From Exophiala sp. HKRS030 (Eukaryota > Ascomycota > Eurotiomycetes > Chaetothyriales > Herpotrichiellaceae), in NCBI GenBank assembly GCA_023897205.1, contig JAHWDD010000002.1, positions 2,852,001 through 2,916,000 of the forward strand: a stretch of 64,000 nucleotides of DNA. The letters are read 5' to 3'. Numbering within the stretch: position 1 is the stretch's first letter; each line of letters starts with the position of its first letter. The notes beneath the pieces were generated by a model that was not told the origin of the DNA, ran no database searches, and saw only the letters and a program-made list of their open reading frames with translations. Below are positions 32,114 to 42,748 of this stretch, in pieces. The position numbers and the translations under genes were made by a program.

Positions 32114-35022
32114 ATGGCGTGGCAACCGGAGGAGGAGGCGCTGAGACAGTTGTCTGAATACCTCAAGAACTCATTGAGCGGTCATGACAGAAAAAAACAA
32201 AAAGAGGCTGAGCTGGTATGGCAAACATCACATTCGAACACCAGGAGTGAAGGCCCACTAATGAGTCCCCGTAGATGATCATGAACGCGAGGAACAATAG
32301 TGATTATGTGAATTATTTGACATATATCTTCAGTACAGCGCAGCTAGGACAGCAGCTCCAGCTCAATGCCCCTAGCCTGTTCCTCATTCGATACGCCGGC
32401 GGCGTCAACCTCAAGAACCATATCAAGCTTTTCCACTCCAGCATTCCGAAAGACCAATTGGCGTACATCAAAGCGGCGACCCTCACAGTCCTCCAAGACC
32501 CGAATCCACAATTGAGAGGTTTCGCTGGAACGGTCATTACCGAGATCGTGACACAGGGTGGATTGCTACAATGGCCAGAGATCTTGCAAGAGTTATTGTC
32601 GCTCGTCGGCAACAATGCCGGCAATGTGCCTGCGGAAACCCAAGAGGGGGCTATGTCGGCGCTGGCAAAGGTCTGTGAAGACAACCGAAAGTTGTTGGAC
32701 AAGGAATTTCAAGGCCAGAGACCAATGTCTGTCATTGTGCCCAAATTGTTGGATTTTGCGACTCATTCCAACCCCAAGATCCGAGTACTTGCATTGAGCA
32801 CGCTCAAGACTTTTATACCGCAAAAGTCACAGGTTCTATTCTCGGCTCTGGACGTTTATCTGCAGGCAATTTTCCAGCTGGCCTCAGATCCGGATGTGCA
32901 AGTCAGGAGGATTGTCTGTCAATCCCTCGTCCAGCTCGTGGAGACTCGACCAGATACTCTCTCTCCACATCTCGATGGCCTTGTGAACTATATTTTGACA
33001 CAACAACAGTCCTCTGGAAACTCCGATCTCGCTCTCGATGCCGCGGAATTTTGGCTCAGCGTGGGAGAGCAAGATCAGCTAAGAGATCGGATGGGGCCAT
33101 ATCTGAACAAAATCATCCCCGTCTTGCTTGCGGGAATGGTCTATGGAGAGGAAGAAGTCTCCCGGCTTGGGGGTGATGAAAATAATGCCGACGTCGAAGA
33201 TCGATCAGAAGATATCAAGCCTCAGTTCGCTCAGACCAAAGCCGGAAGAGGTGTCAAGTCGGAGAAAGAGGAGTCTGCTCCAGGTACGCCTCAGGCCAAT
33301 GGCACGCCCTCGAAGAATGACGATCTCAGCGATGGGGAGATCGAGGAGGAAGACGAGGATGAGGAATGGGATGATGATGATCCTGAAAATGCCTGGAGCC
33401 TGAGAAAATGCTCCGCAGCTGCACTGGACGTTTTTGCCGTTAATTACGGAGTGGCTGTCTTTGACATCATTCTGCCTTACCTGAAGGAAAACCTCTCCCA
33501 CAGCCTCTGGCCTAAACGTGAAGCGGCAGTCCTAGCCCTCGGCGCCATCGCAGAGGGCTGTATGGATGTCGTTTCACCGCATCTGCCCGAGCTTGTGCCC
33601 TTCCTGATCTCCTTGCTTTCGGACGAAGAGCCGGTGGTCCGACAGATTACCTGCTGGTGCTTAGCACGATATTCCGAATGGGCATCCAGTCTGGAGTCAC
33701 CAGCAGACAAACAACGTTTCTTTGAGCCTATGATGGAAGGCTTGCTGCATAGAATGTTGGACAAGAACAAGAAAGTACAGGAAGCCGGAGCTAGTTCATT
33801 CGCCAGCCTCGAGGAGAAGTCGGGCGACAAACTCAAGCCTTACGTTGAACCTATCCTTCGCCAATTCACCGAGTGCTTCAAACGATATAAGGACAAGAAT
33901 ATGTACATCCTGTACGACTGTTTGCAAACACTGGCCGAGAACGTTGGGCAGGATATCGCCAAACCCGAGCTCGTCAACCTTCTTATGCCAGTGCTTATTG
34001 AGCGATGGAACAGGATTCAAGACGACTCTAGAGAAATGTTTCCCTTGTTGGGTTGTCTAGGCTACATCGCCATGGCATATGGCGACACTTTTGCTCAATT
34101 TGCAGCTCCGATCTTTGACCGCTGCATCAAAGTCATCTATGCAAACTTGCAGCACCACATGGCATTTGTGTCCGGCCAGACGGTGGACGAACCAGACAAG
34201 GACTTTCTAGTGACAGCCCTCGACCTAGTCTCTGCCATTATCCAGGCCATTTCTCCCGGGAACTCGGCACCGCTCGTGCAGAACTCTCAACCACAATTCT
34301 TTGATCTGCTCTCGTTCTGCATGGAAGACCCCAGCACCGATGTCCGGCAATCTGCATATGCTGTCTTGGGCGATTGCGCCATAGCCATCTTCAGCACACT
34401 CGACCCCTATCTCGACAAACTTCTCCCCGTGTCGATCCGACAGCTCGACCTTGACGCTGTGCCCGATTACGATTCCGAGAACAGCTTCAACGTGCTTGCC
34501 AACGTATGTTGGTCCCTTGGCGAAATTGCCGCACGCGCATCGACCTCTCGCATCTCTTCTTTCGTCGAGCCCATCTACCGCGGTCTCGTGACGATAATCA
34601 AGAACGAAGAAGTTTCGGACCCCGCAAGCGAGAATGCCGCGACGGCCCTTGGTCGTTTCGGCCTCGTTTGTCCTGAACACCTTGCGCCTTTCCTGGGCGA
34701 TTTCGCGGAGCCCTTCTTGTCGAGCATGTCCAAGATCAGCACATCCCATGAAAAGGCCAGCGCTTTCTTGGGCTTCAACAACGTCATCGAGCGCAACCCC
34801 CAGGCCATGGAGGCCAGTCTGGCGCTGTACTTCTCGGCCATTGCCCAGTTTCCTCAAAAGGGAAAACAGGGTGCCGATTATGGCGAGGTGCGCGCGAGCT
34901 TTGGACGAGTGATACAGGGATATGTCGGGCTGATTGGACAGGAGGGCTTTCGCAACTTTCTGAGTGGATTGAGTGCGCCCGTCAAACAAAAGTTGAGTGA
35001 CGGGTACGGCCTGGGATCTTGA
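32114..35022 (+). CDS. kap104: Transportin (karyopherin beta-2, Kap104)
   Basis: Nuclear import receptor for PY-NLS cargoes such as RNA-binding proteins; shuttles through nuclear pores under Ran control. Exons 32114-32215 and 32275-35022 (59-nt intron, branch CACTAATG) give 949 residues. The first exon encodes MAWQPEEEALRQLSEYLKNS, the diagnostic transportin N-terminus. HEAT repeats fill the protein, with family blocks such as QGGLLQWPEILQELL, SALAKVCEDNRKLLD, EGLLHRMLDKNKKVQEAG, MFPLLGCLGYIAMAYG and FNVLANVCWSLGEIA. The acidic H8 loop that drives cargo release is present (SDGEIEEEDEDEEWDDDDPE, followed by NAWSLRKCSAAALD). The C-terminus ends in FRNFLSGLSAPVKQKLSDGY. Length and block order are complete. 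Confidence 0.96.
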
Positions 35023-36509
35023 TCAGGCCCGTGGCTGTTTTTTTTTTGGCGTGGGTTGAGCGACAACAAGGCCTCATGCATGACGTTGAACCGGACTCGT
35101 TCATCCACCCCTCGAGAGTCCCACAACAGCCGCCGATTTATAGGAATTAAAATGGGAGTTTTATGAATTTACGATGACGACCCTGATAAGGGGAGAGAGG
35201 AGGAGCGGGATTTCGTGGCCGTGCAACAAAGGGATCGTTTTGTGTCTCGCGTGACACCTCCTCCAGGACGTGGCACTTGCAAATTCAACCGTCGAGTTGA
35301 GAGACACTCGAGCGGTCTGCGGGGGGAACAAAGCACTCAAGATGCATGACGATGGCATTCTCAACTTGTCGAAAATTGGTCGACCCTGCGACGGAACCAC
35401 GAAGCGAGAATCGAACCAAACTTCTCAAGCACGCATTCGTCGAGGTTTGAGCGTATCCCCCCCCTTCTTGGAGGAAGATGAAGAAGACGAAAAGGGGTCC
35501 GCCGGTCTTTTCCCCCCCCCTTCTTCCACAAGGCGAATCCGCGGGAGCGAGTCCGTGACCGGGACGGTAGATGAAAGTTTAGGTAGTTTTCTCTTTCTTT
35601 TTCTCCTTCTCTTCTCGGTTTCAAAAACCAACCCGACCCTGCGTTTCCTCATTCCCACGAGGGGAGAGACGTAGGTCCACGCCCTCCACAAGTAGGTAGC
35701 CAGGTAGATATTAGATAGCATAGCGTGGGAACATACGGAATGGCTAGTACCGAGTATAAACTTGTCCAGTGCATGTCCTCTCGTATCATCACCTCCTTGA
35801 CGGTTCATCACGTTGTAGGTATACACACACTAGACACGTTCCAAAGCGCAAGGCGTGAAGGGAAATTTATTTGCATTAAAAACACACCACTGTGGAAGAG
35901 AGTGTTGTGTTGGACGATCGGAGGGGGAAAAAAAGGAGGAAGACACCAACCATCTTGCACTTACAAGCAAGCAGCCCTTGGTATCACTTTGTTTTTCCTT
36001 TCAAGAGAGAGAAAAAACAAAGGTGGTTGCTGCCTTGGCGCCCGTCCTTTGCATCCCTCTCCCCTCTTTCAACTCTCTGGATAGGGACCAACTCCATCAC
36101 GTTGCTCCAATCTGCAGACGACGGCGAGTCGGGGTTTCGACGAAAGAAAACAGTGCCCAATTATTCTAACCCTTTGCGCCTCAAAGCCTAGTTTATCAAC
36201 TCACCAGAACGCCTGACTCGCTTGGTGCCATTCATTTCAGTCATTCATTCCAATTTGCTGCTCCGCTGTCCCGCCTTGAAACCGAGGCAGGTGGGGGGGT
36301 TTTTTGGGTGCCCGAGGATCAAGTGACGATAGAGAATCAGATATATGCCACAGAAGGAGAACTTAGCTGAGGTGCCGTGGCAGCACCAGGTTTTGGCAAA
36401 AAAGCTCTTCCGAAGTGGTATGCGTGTCGTCTAGACCCGGCCTGGTGTGAAGCGTTGTGATGATGGCGGTAATGCTGAAAGGTTTTTAAAAAAAAACATG
36501 CGAGCCGAT
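35023..36509. other. Intergenic region, no gene supported
   Basis: Convergent 3' flanks of transportin and the BuGZ-like gene. Many C-runs and T-runs (near 35510 and 36290). Open frames up to about 134 codons on both strands overlap each other and have biased low-complexity translations. Nothing recognised. Confidence 0.4.
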
Positions 36510-38190
36510 CTATACCATGATGGTCTTCTGTGCAGGAGTAAATGCGTACTTGGCCAGCATTGCCATTTTCTCTTCAGGGCTTGTATCATTGTCAGAGTAC
36601 ACCAACCTGGTTGACTTTGGTTTCTCCTTTTCCTTTTCCTTCTTGGCAGCCTTGTCTTCGCCGGCTTCCTCTTTGGCTGGTGCGGCAGCGGTTGCAGACG
36701 GTGCCTCAGGAGCCGGAGCCGCGGTTGGGGCAGGTATTGTAATTGCAGAAACTGCTGCTGATGACGATACACCATTGGCATCGGCTTGATCTCGAGCGCC
36801 CTTGATCAGGTCGTCTAAAGACTCATCCCCATTGAAGGGTGCAGGAATCTGGGACTGTGGAGGTGGGTGAGGAACTCCGACCGATGGCTGTTGCGGAGGA
36901 TACTGTGGAACAACATGAGGAGCTTGTGGAAGAGGTATCTGACCTTGATGCATCTGGTGAAATTGAGAAGCACTGACAGGTGGAGCCCCAAATGCTGGTC
37001 TCTGTGGTAATCCTGGAGCACTAGGTAGACTTACACTGCCTGTACGTACCGGTGCAGGGAAGTTAGGGTTGGTGGCAGGAGAAATAGCTCGCTGTGGTAG
37101 ATGGCCTGGAGGTGCTTGAGCAAATCCTGGAGGCGGCGAACCCGCGCCAAAAGGACGCGGGGCTCCAGCTTGCCCTGGGAACGGCTGAACAGGGTACTGA
37201 TACGGTGGTGGCGAAAAGGCCGGCTGGACAGGATATCCAGCGGGCGGTGGTTGAGCATAAGGCTGTGCTGGGTACGATATCGGAGGAACTTGACCATAGC
37301 CTGGCTGTCCAGGCTGAGGAGACGCAGCTTGACCATAACCTCCCCCATGAGGCGGAGAGCCAGCAGTGGCATACGTAGGTGCTTGGTAAGAAGCAGTAAC
37401 AGCTGGTGGTTGGGCGAAAGGAGGAACTTGGTTGTACGAACCGTTTGTGGGAGGCGCTGCATACGACTGCTGATAACTAGGATAGACAGGGGAGCCGGCC
37501 TTCGAGACGCGAATTAGCTTTTGAGTAGAGGAAGATTGGGTGAACAAGAAACCTACAGCAGGGGCTTGGGCTTGACTTGGTTGCTGGACCTGTGCAGGAG
37601 GTGCAGCAGACGGTGTTGAGCCTGCACTGCTTCCACCGTTGTCCTTTTCTGCGGCAAGCTTTGCAGCTTTGTGTTCAGCGAGCCGCTTCTTGATATCCGA
37701 CACCGACTCGACCTTGGGCTTCTTGGGAGCGTTGGGGTTCGAGCCGCCTGGCACACCAGATCCACCGGCACCTTGACGCTCGGCTTGGCTTTGGTGAAAA
37801 TTTGTCAAAACTCGCTGCGTGTGCTGCTGGACAATGTCTTCTGGAATTCCCTCCATGCCAAAAATTTCAATATCCAATCCGGCGCGATTAGGGAGGGCAT
37901 TGTCGACGGCAGTGAGGTTTTCCTTGTGCACTTGACTCATGTGGACGCTGAGGCCTGGGGTTGAATGTGTATGTCAGTGACAATGAAATAGTTTCGGCAA
38001 GGGCGACATGTTCCAACGACTCACCTCCAGCTGTATTCAGCCGTCGTCCGCATCTCTCGCATTTGAAATGCTTCGCTTTCTGATGGTTGATCAAGATCTT
38101 CAAATCATCAAAGTCACGCTCACAGTAGTAGCACCATGGCCTCGAGAGGACCTCTTCGACGTCTGGGTGGTGGCGCTTCTTTTTGGTCAT
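36510..38190 (-). CDS. BuGZ/ZNF207-like C2H2 zinc-finger protein
   Basis: Exons 38190-38025 and 37954-36510 (70-nt intron) give 536 residues. The N-terminus is nearly diagnostic: [21 protein letters not shown], then [21 protein letters not shown] and [20 protein letters not shown] with HKENL following, i.e. two C2H2 fingers, the second interrupted by the intron within NTAGG. It continues with [20 protein letters not shown], as in animal Bu[19 protein letters not shown] helix follows, then about 280 residues rich in Pro, Gln, Gly, Tyr and Ala, the kind of disordered region that lets BuGZ phase-separate. In animals BuGZ binds Bub3 and supports kinetochore and spindle function; a GLEBS-like Bub3-binding motif is not obvious here, so the role in this fungus is inferred from the fingers only. 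Confidence 0.88.
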
Positions 38191-39027
38191 AATGGAATCG
38201 CGCAGAGAAAAAGAAGCTTTCCCAAGGACTGAAGGATGGATCGGTGGTCACTCGTGTCTCGAACGTCAGAGGTACGAAGAAATATTTAGGTTGAAGATAA
38301 AGAAGCACAAGGTGTCGCGTACGATGAAGTCGCTTAAGTGAGTCGCAAATGACAGCAATCACAGCTGCAGTGATTGATCAAAGTAATAGGCGGCCGGGTA
38401 CAAAAGTGAAGCCAAGTGAAGCCAAGTGAAGCACAGGCAGGAGACTCGGAAAAGGAAAAGCGTGGCTGGGCCGGAATTTACGGTGCCAAGGCCGGAGTAA
38501 TAGAAACGCCGAAGCGTCACTTTCTTACTCGCAGCATTTACGACGAGTGGTTTGTATATCAGCCGCACACTTGGTCACAACAATAAAAGCTATGGCTTTG
38601 ATCAACCGTGTCTTGCGTGATGATTCCTTCGATGTCAAAGAGTGGCTTGCTCTCCCCATTCAAGCGTGCCCCAACAACTGAACACAGGAGCCCTGTTCAG
38701 TACGTACCTGGTAGACGGACATTTGAAGAGCACTGCGATGGCGAAGGACAAAGAGCATTAGGCATTGGATTTCTGGGTGAAGCTGTTATAGAACGGTAGC
38801 ATAGTTCACAGTGGTCATCCGGCATGTATCTGTCTACCTTACAATTCCCCGAGTTTGTCCGTAAATGCACGTAATATTAAGCAATTTGCAACCAACAACT
38901 CTCAAGGCCTGTTACCCAATACGCACAAACAGGGCAATGTTGCAATCTCGATATTGCATATGCTCGCTGCGCTAAAAACCTATTCTATCATACATTCCAA
39001 CAAAAGGAATAGAAGGAAGGTCCAGCC
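38191..39027. other. Promoter of the BuGZ-like gene and intergenic region
   Basis: The left part is upstream of the BuGZ-like start (38190); the right part is the 3' flank of the gene at 39028-40674. Holds a short tandem repeat at 38404-38433. No gene supported. Confidence 0.45.
38404..38433 (+). repeat. Tandem 10-mer, three copies
   Basis: Unit AAGTGAAGCC repeated three times (the last copy ends in A instead of C), 214 to 243 bases upstream of the BuGZ-like start codon. Confidence 0.6.
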
Positions 39028-40674
39028 TCACTTCGCATTGCGCCTGGACCGCCGTCTAGGTGGCTCCGAGGCACCATTGACCACAATCACCGACTCGTCG
39101 TCCTGCAGCTCATCGTCCTGGTCTTCATCGTTCATCATGGATTTGAGGTCCATGCCCCCTTTTCTCCTCGCCCCCCGGCTACTTCCTCCCGAACCTTTGA
39201 CCTCCTCCTCATGCGTCGCCGCAACAGCACCAGCATCTGGCGCCGGTGTTACGGACGGAGTGGTCGGAACACTCTCTGGCTCGATGAGCCGACCGACCTT
39301 GACGGCGGCCGCTCTCTTTGGTCGAGATGCCTCGTTGGCATCTTTAGACTCATCCGGTGTTCCCTCGGGGTCCTCTTTCTTGTTTCGTGGCCGCTTGTCT
39401 CTGTTCTCGGCTCTCCATTGCTCCCACTTCATCACCATGCTGTAGCTTCGGACAGGGTTCATGCCATTGAGGATTTTGGTCTTGTTTTCGTCGGCCTTCG
39501 CCGGGCCTTGCATGCTCAACCATGAGTGGTCATGTTTGATTGCCTCCAGCAATTCTTCGTCTGTCCATTTGCGTTTTCTCATCTCTTCGGCCGAGAGACC
39601 CTGCCAAGGCACCTTCGAGCCTGTGGCTTTCGGTACACTTTGAACGGGAGTGGTCGAAACGGCAGTCTGTGCAGCTAACTCTTTTGCTTTGGTGTATTGG
39701 TTGGGATGTTTGGGCCGATCTGGGTTTGGCGGGGCGCTTCCATAACCAGGACGACCTCTAGTGTACTGGTTTGGATGTTTCGGCTTGGATGACTCCGCTG
39801 CTGCTGCACCGTTGAGCTTGCGTCGTTTGCCAGTCGGTGTGTCTTCACGGTCATCAGGGACAGGGGTATTGCCTCTCTTCTTGGTTGGGGTAGTGACGCC
39901 AGACGGGGCTTCGGATACATCGCGAGTCGCGGGAACCTTTCGGCCATCGAACCTGGTGCGGGTCAGGCGTTTGTTGACAGCTTTGTTTGGAGTGTCTCTC
40001 GAGGCGTTACTGTCTGGTGATACAGGTCGTTTGATTTCACCATTCTCATCCACATTGCGCTTAACATATGTGATGGAATACTCATCGTGATGGACCTGTT
40101 GTTTGGGGTAGAGCGCTTTGCCCTTCTTCATGACCGGGGCCCAGCCGTCGATGTTCTTCGGGTTGACCGCTTTGGCAACCATGGCTTTGTACTCTCGATC
40201 CTTGGGGACGAAGCCACCTTGCTCAAACGGTTCTTGGAAAAGTCGTACGTCATGCTTCTCACGTTCAGAAATGTCATCTGCCGCTCGCAGACCAGGAATT
40301 CCGGCCACAAGCAATGCCGGCTTGTTGGCCTCGTATTTGTAACCGTAAAGGGCAGCTTCTTTGCGTTCTTCGAAGACGTCATTTCGAGGAAGCGACTGGG
40401 GGTCCTTCATGGTCTCTTTGCCTTTGATGCGATTGATCTGACGCTCCAGGTCGAGGTATTCATCCTGGGCCAGTTTCATGGCAATCTGGTTGTTGACACT
40501 CGCAGCATAGAGCTGTTTGCGTTTGAAGTTGGAGATGTTCATGATGAAGGTCTGTGGGTCGTTCAAAGGTTGGAAGCCATCCTCATTCAACTCTTCGGAA
40601 GCATAGAGCACTGGCCGGGGGGTTGATGCTCCAAAAGCCGACACCCACTGAGAATCAATCTCGGTGGTGGACAT
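39028..40674 (-). CDS. Conserved-looking basic nuclear protein, unknown function
   Basis: 548 residues, intronless, from ATG at 40674 (MSTTEIDSQWVSAFGAS). The first 220 residues look folded and conserved: FQPLNDPQTFIMNISNFKRK, then QLYAASVNNQIAMKLAQDEY, and a charged coiled-coil-like stretch (LDLERQINRIKGKE). The middle is Ser/Thr/Pro-rich with several basic nuclear-localisation-like patches (PTKKRGNTP, TGKRRKLNG). A nonapeptide KPKHPNQYT / RPKHPNQYT occurs twice about 23 residues apart. Near residue 370 a helical block LSAEEMRKRKWTDEELLEAI followed by KHDHSWL may be a Myb/SANT-like or DNA-associated segment. The C-terminus is mixed-charge and ends in RRRSRRNAK. I do not recognise a named family; a chromatin or nuclear role is inferred only from composition. 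Confidence 0.8.
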   Translation of the reverse strand: MSTTEIDSQWVSAFGASTPRPVLYASEELNEDGFQPLNDPQTFIMNISNFKRKQLYAASVNNQIAMKLAQDEYLDLERQINRIKGKETMKDPQSLPRNDVFEERKEAALYGYKYEANKPALLVAGIPGLRAADDISEREKHDVRLFQEPFEQGGFVPKDREYKAMVAKAVNPKNIDGWAPVMKKGKALYPKQQVHHDEYSITYVKRNVDENGEIKRPVSPDSNASRDTPNKAVNKRLTRTRFDGRKVPATRDVSEAPSGVTTPTKKRGNTPVPDDREDTPTGKRRKLNGAAAAESSKPKHPNQYTRGRPGYGSAPPNPDRPKHPNQYTKAKELAAQTAVSTTPVQSVPKATGSKVPWQGLSAEEMRKRKWTDEELLEAIKHDHSWLSMQGPAKADENKTKILNGMNPVRSYSMVMKWEQWRAENRDKRPRNKKEDPEGTPDESKDANEASRPKRAAAVKVGRLIEPESVPTTPSVTPAPDAGAVAATHEEEVKGSGGSSRGARRKGGMDLKSMMNDEDQDDELQDDESVIVVNGASEPPRRRSRRNAK

Positions 40675-41610
40675 TTTGGGGAATGATTAATCAGATGATG
40701 TTGCGACAAAAAAGGCCGTCTAGTCCATGTGATGAATGCTGAGATGATACCAAGACAGCAGATCGTCTAGTCCATGTGACGGATACTGAATGAAGTGGTA
40801 GATGGGTCGAGCAAGAAAAGTGGTAGTGGACGGATGGTTGTAAGAACAAGTAAGTGATAGGCGGAAGAGTAGGGATATCAGCTGGGGGGAAATAGCGGAA
40901 GATTTGTCTTTTTGAAGCACAATAGCCACCCGGATGAATCAAAGGTTTGCTAATCAAAACCAGCGAACAATAACCGGAGGGGAAAAAATATGGATTGTTC
41001 AAAGCAAAAGAGGTAGCGGTACAATGCTTCAAAAAACGGGATTTTGGGGAAGGTCTCGATGCTTGTAAAGAAGGACGAACGAGTTAACAGTAAACTATTC
41101 GCCCCGAACCAATTAGGGAGGGTGGCGCAGACGCTAATGACAAAAGGGGATTAGGCTCCTATTGTGCTGTTAAAACGCCTCCCAATAGGTTTTTTTCTAT
41201 TGCCAGAGGCAGCGACAACAAATAGAGCACTATAAGGGGGAGGCAGCAGATGCAGTGAGGCAGTGAAACAGAGGTTTCTCTCTCATCAATTCACCGCCCG
41301 ATATCGTTTGTTGTTTCCAAAAGCCGTCGTTCTGCGCAAACCAGATCAAGCAAATAGGTACACTTGACAGAGTATGCTACAGAGTACTCCGTGTTAACCC
41401 CTCGGTCTATGCAATTCGACAAAAAGGTGGATTAAATCTTGATCAGAAGGAAGTTGTATTCATACAGTCATCGTGTTGCTCGATATTCCTCCGGCCTTTA
41501 GGATGTGGTTACTGCACACCCGTGTTCCAGGCTGGTATACACGCAATCAGAAGTAGAGAGCAATGCAGTATGGCTATTGCAGATCTATGTCTTATGCTAT
41601 CAATCGCTCA
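40675..41610. other. Promoter of the unknown nuclear protein and intergenic region
   Basis: Upstream of the start at 40674 (minus) and 3' flank of UCH37 (stop at 41611, minus). Contains a 16-bp direct repeat at 40717 and 40764. No gene supported. Confidence 0.45.
40717..40779 (+). repeat. 16-bp direct repeat, two copies
   Basis: CGTCTAGTCCATGTGA at 40717-40732 and again at 40764-40779, 47 bases apart, about 43 and 90 bases upstream of the start codon at 40674. Could be paired regulatory sites; seen in sequence, role unknown. Confidence 0.5.
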
Positions 41611-42748
41611 TCATGCATGTCTCTCTTGTAAATTTTTCCGCGTGGTTTTCATGGCGTCCGAGATCCAAGTGTCATATGAACCGTCTTTGGCTTTCATCTC
41701 GACCACACCCTTGAGCACTTCGCCCGTGAAGCCGACAAAATTGTGTCGCCGTAGGGCATTCTCCCAGTCCCACTGTGCTCGTTTCCGTCTTTCACGGGCC
41801 AAACCTTCCGAGTCCTGGAACTCTTGCGCCTTGATTCGTTGATCCTGACAGACGGCCATCAGGTTAAACCGGACCTCTCCCGGTGGATATCTGGAGATGC
41901 GCCTCTGGAGCACCGGGATGATCATCTCTGGAAAGGCATCACGGGGACAGTCTCCGTGCGAAATCGGATACGGCTGCAGTCCATCCAGCTCGTACAGTTT
42001 GCCATGGTAACACGTGTACGCGATGAAGTGAAAGACGTCTTCCGCTCTGGCATTGGGGTCCCGTTGCACCTCGTCTGCAAACGGACTGGATCTCGCAAAA
42101 CTGTTGTGTGTTTCCCGGATCAGATCCGAGTTGGAAAGCGATTCGCCTCGTAAGCCGGGGTCAAAGCCCGTTGTGAAGTCCTTGAACTCTTGCAGCGCCG
42201 GCCCAATGTCAATCTGCGCCTCCGGGCTTGAGTCTGCTGCGGCCGAGGATGATGGGTTTGGAGTTGTGGAGGTGTCGTTGTTCAGGATCACCGATAGGAT
42301 GGCCTGGGTTCCGCAGGCATTCTGGATGGTTTGGGCCGCGAAGAATAGGCCCTCGTCTTCAACCGCCGCCGGATCGTACGAGCCATCTTGCGGTGCGTTC
42401 TTGCTCTCGGACGATGAGCCTATCCATTTGAAGAGGAACACGACGCCGTAAACGGGACTGCCCATAGGACGAAAAAGTCAGCAAAACAACGAGTACGGCC
42501 CAAGGGATTTTCCATAGTACGACCTTCACGTTACCTCAGTGCACGAATTGCTTCCGGCTCCAGTGTTATCAGCTCCTCGAACTGGACTCCCTTCACCCCC
42601 AGTTGTTCGATCAAAGAGGTAAAGACTCCCTTTGGGGTGGGGGTGTCAGCACCGAGATGGGCATGTTTTTTGTAGGGCTGGGTTTGTTCTAACTCACCTC
42701 ATCCGACTCGATCGTGCTCCAACCACCGCTAGAATTGTCATCCGCCAT
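41611..42748 (-). CDS. uch37: Ubiquitin C-terminal hydrolase UCH37/UCHL5-type
   Basis: Cysteine protease that trims ubiquitin chains, usually bound to the 26S proteasome. Exons 42748-42698, 42629-42535 and 42457-41611 give 330 residues. The spliced start MADDNSSGGWSTIESDEGVF..LIEQLGVKGVQFEEL matches the family, and the second junction restores IRALSPVYGVVFLFKW. Catalytic residues are present: oxyanion Gln91 and nucleophile Cys97 in AAQTIQNACGTQAILSVILN, the His in EDVFHFIAYTCYHGKLYELDG and the Asp in the same ELDG block. The crossover loop is Ser/Ala-rich and short. The C-terminal extension (RERRKRAQWDWENALRRHNF, then VGFTGEVLKGVVEM) corresponds to the UCH37 tail that binds the proteasome receptor Rpn13. 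The last 25 residues are basic. Confidence 0.95.

Noticed and set aside
35400..35430. GGTTCGATTCTCGC on the minus strand, resembling a tRNA T-arm
   Set aside because: No matching acceptor stem, D-arm or anticodon arm could be found at the proper distance.
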